DNA of 57,289 nucleotides. Source: Pavlovales sp. CCMP2436. Its lineage: Eukaryota; Haptophyta; Pavlovophyceae; Pavlovales. The stretch lies in assembly GCA_026770615.1 (NCBI GenBank), contig MU631468.1:75984-133272 (forward strand), written 5' to 3'. Both the position numbers and the translations under genes were made by a program. The notes beneath the pieces are model-generated. The model did no database searches. It was given only the letters and a program-made list of their open reading frames with translations, and was not told the DNA's origin. Of this stretch, positions 56,761-57,289 are shown piece after piece (within the stretch, counting starts at the first letter, position 1; each line of letters opens with the position of its first letter).

Positions 56761-57289
56761 TCAGTTCCATCCCATACGCAGTTAGGAAAGTGTGCGAGCG
56801 GGTGAGAAGTCCCTGGGCATCAGGGGCGTTTATTGCTATTAGGGCAAAGTCATCCATGAATGCCTGAATTGCAAGTCGTGAGGTACCGCCTGTGTTCTGT
56901 GGCGGTTTGCTTAACTTCGGCTGCTGGGCCTTGATTTGGTAGCCGCCCTTGAAGCTGGTATCCACCCAGTGGATGAGCATATTCATGAACAGACAGAAAA
57001 TGATCGGGCTAAGGGGGCAGCCTTGTTTGCAGCCACGTTTAGTGTAAATCTTCCGGGCCGTGTGCCCGTACGGGGTGCGTGCTGACGCTCCCTGGCAGGT
57101 CTGAAGAAGGCGTACCTGTCTGATGATTTCAGGAGGGAAACCGTGAATTGCAAGCGCTTCTACGAGGGCTTCTCTCGGGGCTGTATCATACGCTTTGGCT
57201 ATATCTGTGAGGATTATGTGGAGCTCGGAATTTGTTGCGTGTGCGTGTGCCATTGTGTTCGTTAGCGCCACGATGTGATCTCCTGCTCT
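56747..57289 (-). CDS. LINE reverse transcriptase palm (partial at window edge)
   Basis: Begins beyond the right edge (HIVALTNTMAHAH in frame). LHIILTDIAKAYDTAPREAL is motif A (Asp), KRGCKQGCPLSPIIFCLFMN is the GxxQGCPLSP motif, and AIQAFMDDFALIA is the catalytic F-x-DD motif. All three are intact, so this RT segment is of LINE type and well preserved. The frame shifts just after the palm at about 56755. Confidence 0.8.
   Translation of the reverse strand, partial: RAGDHIVALTNTMAHAHATNSELHIILTDIAKAYDTAPREALVEALAIHGFPPEIIRQVRLLQTCQGASARTPYGHTARKIYTKRGCKQGCPLSPIIFCLFMNMLIHWVDTSFKGGYQIKAQQPKLSKPPQNTGGTSRLAIQAFMDDFALIAINAPDAQGLLTRSHTFLTAYGMELSAPK

Larger units (their letters stand above)
53440..57289 (-). 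mobile_element. Non-LTR retrotransposon (LINE), 5' end beyond the window
   Basis: On the minus strand, in order: RT (57289-56747), RT thumb/connection (56760-56083), linker (55951-55641), RNase H (55530-55098), and a region with a Cys/His zinc knuckle (54870-54120), then a C-terminal tail (54060-53450). It has several frameshifts and is interrupted by a MITE (54873-55033) and a T1 retroposon (55540-55637). RT followed by RNase H and a knuckle matches the second ORF of I-clade/Tad-like LINEs. The C-terminal tail resembles the fragment at 2035-2598. Confidence 0.75.

Overview
The window looks like a contig from a GC-rich eukaryotic, probably algal, nuclear genome. It has two runs of N (14355-14526 and 29780-30414). 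The clearest host gene is an SPX-domain gene at 45232-46069 whose reading frame is restored by a 175-nt GT-AG intron. A broken ankyrin gene (15590-15812) and a multi-pass membrane protein gene (51449-53039) are further host candidates. I cannot name the species. A haptophyte-like alga is a guess from the mix of high GC, dense mobile DNA and polinton-like virus relics.

The centre of the window (about 17.2-37.4 kb) is more AT-rich and holds remnants of polinton-like viruses (PLVs). Block A (17.6-21.9 kb) has a major capsid gene, a small Gly/Ala-rich protein, the C-terminal part of a minor-capsid/penton-like gene, the C-terminal part of a packaging ATPase, a 401-aa protein and a 49-aa protein. 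Block B (23.5-31.3 kb) has the N-terminal part of a penton-like gene, a small basic protein, a conserved protein of unknown function, a complete packaging ATPase, a Pro-rich structural candidate, a fibre-like protein with a discoidin-like domain and a GxSxG lipase. Block C (31.4-37.4 kb) is transcribed leftward: a GIY-YIG-like nuclease, a Cys-pair protein, a second copy of the unknown conserved protein, several unknown proteins and a broken SF1-type helicase. Nearly every long viral gene carries a frameshift, stop or insertion, so these are decayed endogenous copies or a low-accuracy assembly. Two ATPase copies and two copies of the unknown protein mean at least two viral genomes contributed.

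The viral region is bracketed by a near-identical inverted pair of about 1.4 kb (15813-17192 and 43057-44452). Each arm carries the 5' part of the same transposase-like gene. Between the right arm and block C lie a 934-codon reverse transcriptase with a PD-(D/E)xK-type nuclease domain (37415-40219), truncated at its 5' end next to the GIY-YIG gene, and a frameshifted hypothetical gene (40893-41769).

The left 15 kb and the right 13 kb are mostly mobile DNA. They contain a Tc1/mariner-like transposon with visible terminal inverted repeats (4512-6822), a hAT-like element with an 8-bp target duplication (11898-13209), and six copies of a TA-flanked MITE. There are also two families of short retroposons with TA-rich tails (one copy with a 12-bp target duplication), a 1-kb-armed inverted repeat (8284-11001), several minisatellites, and a LINE with RT, RNase H and a zinc knuckle running off the right edge (53440-57289). 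Insertions are nested: one MITE and one retroposon sit in the LINE, and retroposons interrupt two viral genes.
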